Source of the DNA: Candidatus Aminicenantota bacterium
GTDB lineage: Bacteria > Acidobacteriota > Aminicenantia > Aminicenantales > Aminicenantaceae
DNA length: 8,381 nt
Reading direction: 5' to 3'
Assembly: GCA_030614645.1 (NCBI GenBank)
Contig: JAUWTR010000045.1
Coordinates: forward strand, 1 to 8,381
Each line of letters starts with the position of its first letter. Position 1 is the stretch's first letter. Positions 6,345 through 8,381 of the stretch are shown here, piece by piece. The position numbers and the translations under genes were made by a program. Under the pieces are notes generated by a model. It had not been told where the DNA came from and did not search any database. It was given only the letters and a program-made list of their open reading frames with translations.

Positions 6345-7367
6345 TGGCTCCGAAATAAAATTCAGCATTTTCTTCGTATAAACATTCCAGGAAAAATTAT
6401 ACATCGATTTACGGGCATTGTCCGAAATAGTCCTCTTCAATGAAGAATCTTCCGCCAAAATATGTATATACTTAACTGCTTCATCAACACTCAACGAAGT
6501 TAAAACCAAAGAATTAAACATATGCCTGGCAAAATCAATGGTACCATGTGGGGATAATACTGCCGGAATGCCGCAAGACATGGTTTCGGCAGCCGGGTTA
6601 CACCAACCGGCTCCTGTATCCGAAGTTATCAATAAATCCAAACTCCTATAGAAGTCTCTTAACTTGTAGTTGAACAAGGGACCTTTTAAGAATATTCTCT
6701 TATTCTTACTTAACCTGTGATGTATATCTTTATCTATATTATCTACATTTCCATATAGATGGGCAAAAAAGTTATCGGGAAGTTTGGAAAATACTTTCAA
6801 AAAAAATGAAGGATTCTTCCTGATATAATTTCCTATTATTATTTTATTCCTGTCAAAACTCTTTATGGAAGGGCTGAATAATTCCACATCTACAGCTCCG
6901 GGAAGGATTAAATGCCTTTCCGCCTCAATCTCCCTGAGTTCTTCTATACTCCAATGAGAATTATTTGCTATGACTATTTCGGGTGAGAAATATTTGTTTG
7001 CCTCAAGAAACCTTGATTTCAATGTAGTATCGTTTAATATATGTTGTACCCTGGTACCGAATCTGGGATCTTTCAGACAGGATAATTTTCTCAAATGAGA
7101 TGGACTTGCTCCTGCTCCGGGCAGCATAACACAATCCCATTTTTGGCTGCCAGGGGAATCAAAATAAAGAACTCTTTTCTTAATATAATCCCATTCGATA
7201 AGGGTCTCGGCTAGGCTGATAAAATCTACTTGTATATCATAAAACCGGCATGCCTTAGCAAAATTTATAAACCTGTTTATTCCCCCGGTTACCGGGAATC
7301 CAAACCAGGCTACAGCTATTCGTTTAATGCTTTTGACAGGTTGGGGATCAGTTTTTATTTTTATTTC
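6333..7367 (-). CDS. GT-B glycosyltransferase (family 4/1 type), start unresolved, possibly damaged
   Basis: The frame is open for 344 residues after an in-frame TGA at 7368-7370. The N-terminal domain begins near 7325 with KRIAVAWFGFPVTGGINRF, a typical first strand and glycine loop of GT-B enzymes. The C-terminal domain has PGAVDVELFSP (7 to 10 residues after a strand), IIIGNYIRKNP and NPAAETMSCGIPAV. That last stretch is the EX7E-type nucleotide-sugar site with Asn in place of the first Glu. Total length fits the family. However, no ATG, GTG or TTG lies in frame between the TGA and the first domain. The first ATG, at 7127, would remove about 80 residues of the acceptor domain. Only ATA (7364) or ATT (7328) could start the full protein. 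An ATG at 7439 is in frame but leads into the TGA after 23 codons. Either initiation is non-standard, or a point change has broken the 5' end. The gene is very AT-rich. The 190 bp up to 7562 hold no other recognisable gene. Confidence 0.8.
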   Translation of the reverse strand, partial: EIKIKTDPQPVKSIKRIAVAWFGFPVTGGINRFINFAKACRFYDIQVDFISLAETLIEWDYIKKRVLYFDSPGSQKWDCVMLPGAGASPSHLRKLSCLKDPRFGTRVQHILNDTTLKSRFLEANKYFSPEIVIANNSHWSIEELREIEAERHLILPGAVDVELFSPSIKSFDRNKIIIGNYIRKNPSFFLKVFSKLPDNFFAHLYGNVDNIDKDIHHRLSKNKRIFLKGPLFNYKLRDFYRSLDLLITSDTGAGWCNPAAETMSCGIPAVLSPHGTIDFARHMFNSLVLTSLSVDEAVKYIHILAEDSSLKRTISDNARKSMYNFSWNVYTKKMLNFISEPLKK

Positions 7368-7562
7368 TCAGGTCCTTTTTAAAACTTTACCGATGATTGA
7401 TTTCGACAATTTTTTTTCCTGTCCCGTTTTTTTGAACATGATGTGTTTCCGGCCTGTCCCCTTTCTTCCCGTGCTTTCTGAGGATGGGAGTCATTCAAGG
7501 TGTTTTTAGAAGCAACCATGCCAGAAGATGAAGCAGTGCCTGGGAAGTTATCGTTATACAGG

Positions 7563-7583
7563 AAAGGGGTCAAATCTACTCTT
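7563..7583 (+). repeat. Left 21-bp terminal inverted repeat
   Basis: It matches the reverse complement of 7839-7859 at every position. The start GGGGTCAAATCTACTC resembles ends seen around Y1/REP transposase genes, in my recollection. It ends about where the transposase stop codon lies (7582-7584). Confidence 0.85.
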
Positions 7584-7805
7584 AGCTCTTTTCTAATATA
7601 TCCTTTAAGTTTTTGACTCGTTTACTAATATTTTTATTCTTCTCCATCTCGCGTTTTACTCTTTCTACAACGCTTCCAACTGTGCTGTTTTTATCGATCC
7701 CAAATGCTTTACCTACACCTTTTAGCGTATCATTCAGCCTCTCCTACCACGATTCATCACATGATACCAAGCATCTGGATATTGTATTCTTAATGGTCTG
7801 GACAT
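7582..7805 (-). pseudogene. Remnant of a REP-associated tyrosine transposase (N and C ends only)
   Basis: From ATG 7805 the reading is MSRPLRIQYPDAWYHVMNRG and three more residues, then TGA at 7734-7736. This is the conserved N terminus of RAYT/Y1 transposases. In another frame, 7737 down to TAA at 7582-7584 gives 51 residues: LNDTLKGVGKAFGIDKNST, then SVVERVKREM and a Lys-rich end. That is the usual C-terminal DNA-binding helix region. The middle, which holds the His-hydrophobic-His pair and the catalytic Tyr, is gone. The join lies near 7734-7740, so the deletion was out of frame. A complete protein would have well over 200 residues. The product cannot be active. Confidence 0.85.
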
Positions 7806-7811
7806 ACTATA

Positions 7812-7840
7812 CTTATACAATAAAAATTAGTAAGAGACAA
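7812..7840 (-). promoter_or_regulatory. Candidate promoter of the deleted transposase
   Basis: Minus-strand TTGTCT (7835-7840) and TATAAG (7812-7817) are 17 bases apart. The ATG at 7805 follows 6 bases after the -10 box, so the transcript would be leaderless or nearly so, and no Shine-Dalgarno is present. The -35 box overlaps the right terminal repeat. It is moderately close to consensus and lies in AT-rich DNA, so chance is possible. Confidence 0.4.
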
Positions 7841-7859
7841 GAGTAGATTTGACCCCTTT
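7839..7859 (-). repeat. Right 21-bp terminal inverted repeat
   Basis: It is the exact inverted copy of 7563-7583. Its inner edge overlaps the -35 box of the candidate transposase promoter. The matching AAAG/CTTT outer bases mark the probable element ends. Confidence 0.85.
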
Positions 7860-7883
7860 AATATAGCAAAATCAATTGAGCGA

Positions 7884-8234
7884 TCAGATGTCAAACTCTG
7901 CCCAGAGGGGCCGATAATCGGCGATGTGATATTTCACAGCAGCATTGAAATAGACTTCGCTGGTATTCCAGGCATCCACAAAAAAGGGCGTGTGGTCAAA
8001 GTCGAAAACTCCAGAGTTATCTGTGTAGGCGTCTTGCATACCGCCCGCATGGAAGACCACTTGGTCATAATGCTTATCGCCCGCAAGGTTGCTGCCCATC
8101 GATGTTGAATGTTGGGGCAATATCAAGCGCTTGGCCTTCAACGCCTTGTGGTTGAAATTGGAAATTGGTGTCAAGGAAATTGGTGTCATGTCATTATCCC
8201 CCTGTGTCAGGATAGATGTCGCCTTCAGTGAGAA
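7884..8234 (-). pseudogene. C-terminal fragment of an endonuclease/exonuclease/phosphatase-family protein
   Basis: The frame ends at TGA 7884 and is open up to a TAG at 8235-8237. The conserved reading runs from QGDNDMTPIS, which resembles the GDFND catalytic motif of the family, through GSNLAGDKHYDQVVFH to VFDFDHTPFF. It ends with HIADYRPLWAEFDI, which corresponds to the usual SDHRPLWAEF end. The His of that last motif reads Tyr (ADYRP). The N-terminal two thirds with the first catalytic residues are missing. An ATG at 8189 would give only 101 residues. A 15-bp tandem duplication falls within the fragment. The break coincides with the upstream side of a transposase gene on the other strand, so insertion is the likely cause. 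It is a relic and not part of the glycan operon. Confidence 0.72.
8161..8190. repeat. 15-bp tandem duplication in the exonuclease-like relic
   Basis: GAAATTGGTGTCAAG at 8161-8175 is followed directly by GAAATTGGTGTCATG, with 14 of 15 bases the same. A further GAAATTG precedes it at 8154-8160. In the relic's frame this repeats TPIS with five added residues right after the GDND-like motif. It is in frame and looks like replication slippage in a gene no longer under selection. Confidence 0.75.
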
Positions 8235-8263
8235 CTAAAAATTGGGGCATTGAGATGATATTT

Positions 8264-8381
8264 ATGAGATACTCTATTGAAATGAAAAAAGCTGTGATAA
8301 AAAAAGTTTTGTTGGGTGAAAAACCCCAATACGAAATAGCAAGAGAAGCCGGTATCAGCCGATCAACTTTGACCTACTGGC
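8264..8381 (+). CDS. N-terminal part of an insertion-sequence transposase (OrfA-like, helix-turn-helix)
   Basis: From ATG 8264 the frame is open to the right edge and gives 39 residues beginning MRYSIEMKKAVIKKVLLGEK. It continues YEIAREAGISRSTLTYW, a clear helix-turn-helix of the HTH_Tnp_1 / HTH_28 type that binds the element's ends. The pattern 'RYS.E.K..v..k.L ... iAre.GIs.sTLy.W' is typical of IS3-like OrfA proteins. An ATG three codons earlier at 8255 is an alternative; GGGG at 8244-8247 lies 7 bases before it. Catalytic residues lie beyond the window. The family cannot be fixed from this part alone. Confidence 0.78.
   Translation, partial: MRYSIEMKKAVIKKVLLGEKPQYEIAREAGISRSTLTYW

Larger units (their letters stand above)
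7563..7859. mobile_element. 297-bp internally deleted RAYT (Y1 transposase) element, MITE-like
   Basis: The element is bounded by perfect 21-bp inverted ends (7563-7583 and 7839-7859) that start AAAGGGGTCAAATCTACTC. The similarity continues imperfectly inward to about 7597 and 7826. Inside, on the minus strand, lie the first 23 codons and the last 51 codons of a REP-associated tyrosine (Y1) transposase, with the catalytic middle missing. It is therefore a non-autonomous relic that could only move if a full-length copy elsewhere acts on its ends. It sits between the damaged 5' end of the GT-B gene and the exonuclease-like relic. No clear target-site duplication is visible, which fits Y1 transposition. 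Confidence 0.82.

Noticed and set aside
7368..7370. TGA as a selenocysteine or reassigned codon in the glycosyltransferase
   Set aside because: No hairpin is visible just downstream, the family has no such residue here, and TGA ends other genes in this window.
7379..7573. 64-residue minus-strand open frame upstream of the GT-B gene
   Set aside because: Polar, repeat-rich composition with no recognisable motif and no good ribosome site. It runs into the transposon end and is not in frame with the glycosyltransferase.
7613..7846. 77-residue plus-strand open frame inside the 297-bp element
   Set aside because: It is antisense to the transposase remnant, whose two conserved ends are clear on the minus strand.
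1..8381. CRISPR array, tRNA or rRNA gene
   Set aside because: No regularly spaced repeats, no cloverleaf with a TTCRA loop and no conserved rRNA stretches were seen on either strand.

Overview
The window is bacterial DNA. It holds a tightly packed minus-strand operon for a surface or secreted glycan, bordered on both sides by mobile-element debris. Strong Shine-Dalgarno sites, stop/start overlaps, a TTG start and standard use of TGA as a stop fit a eubacterium with the normal code. The transposase remnants recall elements common in Desulfobacterota and Clostridia, but the phylum cannot be fixed from sequence alone. Base composition is a mosaic. By hand count, positions 1681-1740 have 34 G+C of 60, 2401-2460 have 35 of 60, and 6781-6840 have only 14 of 60, so the cluster seems to be assembled from parts of different origin.

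Layout, left to right: the last 30 codons of a plus-strand gene with a helix-turn-helix-like tail (1-95); a short gap with a 12-bp palindrome; then eight minus-strand genes. In order of transcription (right to left) these are a GT-B glycosyltransferase with an unresolved 5' end (6333-7367), a sulfotransferase starting at TTG (5427-6254), a WbbL-like GT2 glycosyltransferase (4333-5430), a membrane-anchored GT2 (3135-4331), a second sulfotransferase (2358-3134), a small GT2 with an ENDW motif (1658-2347), a polysaccharide pyruvyl transferase (867-1658) and a short cysteine-rich radical SAM protein (181-867). A clear sigma70-type promoter (TTGAAA, 17 bp, TATAAT) at the end of the first gene probably drives the other seven. 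Those seven are almost all joined by overlaps or gaps of 0-10 bp.

The right quarter is a graveyard. A 297-bp element (7563-7859) has 21-bp perfect inverted ends and is an internally deleted REP-associated (Y1/RAYT) transposase unit. Only the first 23 codons and the last 51 codons of the transposase remain, in different frames. Next is the C-terminal end of an endonuclease/exonuclease/phosphatase-family protein, cut off near its GDxND-like motif and carrying a 15-bp tandem duplication. The window ends inside the 5' end of a plus-strand transposase gene.

Together the genes suggest a glycan made by four glycosyltransferases, with sulfate added by two different PAPS-dependent sulfotransferases and pyruvate ketals added by the pyruvyl transferase. 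The radical SAM enzyme would make one unknown change to a sugar or a carrier. No polymerase, flippase, PAPS synthesis or nucleotide-sugar gene is visible, so these must lie elsewhere.
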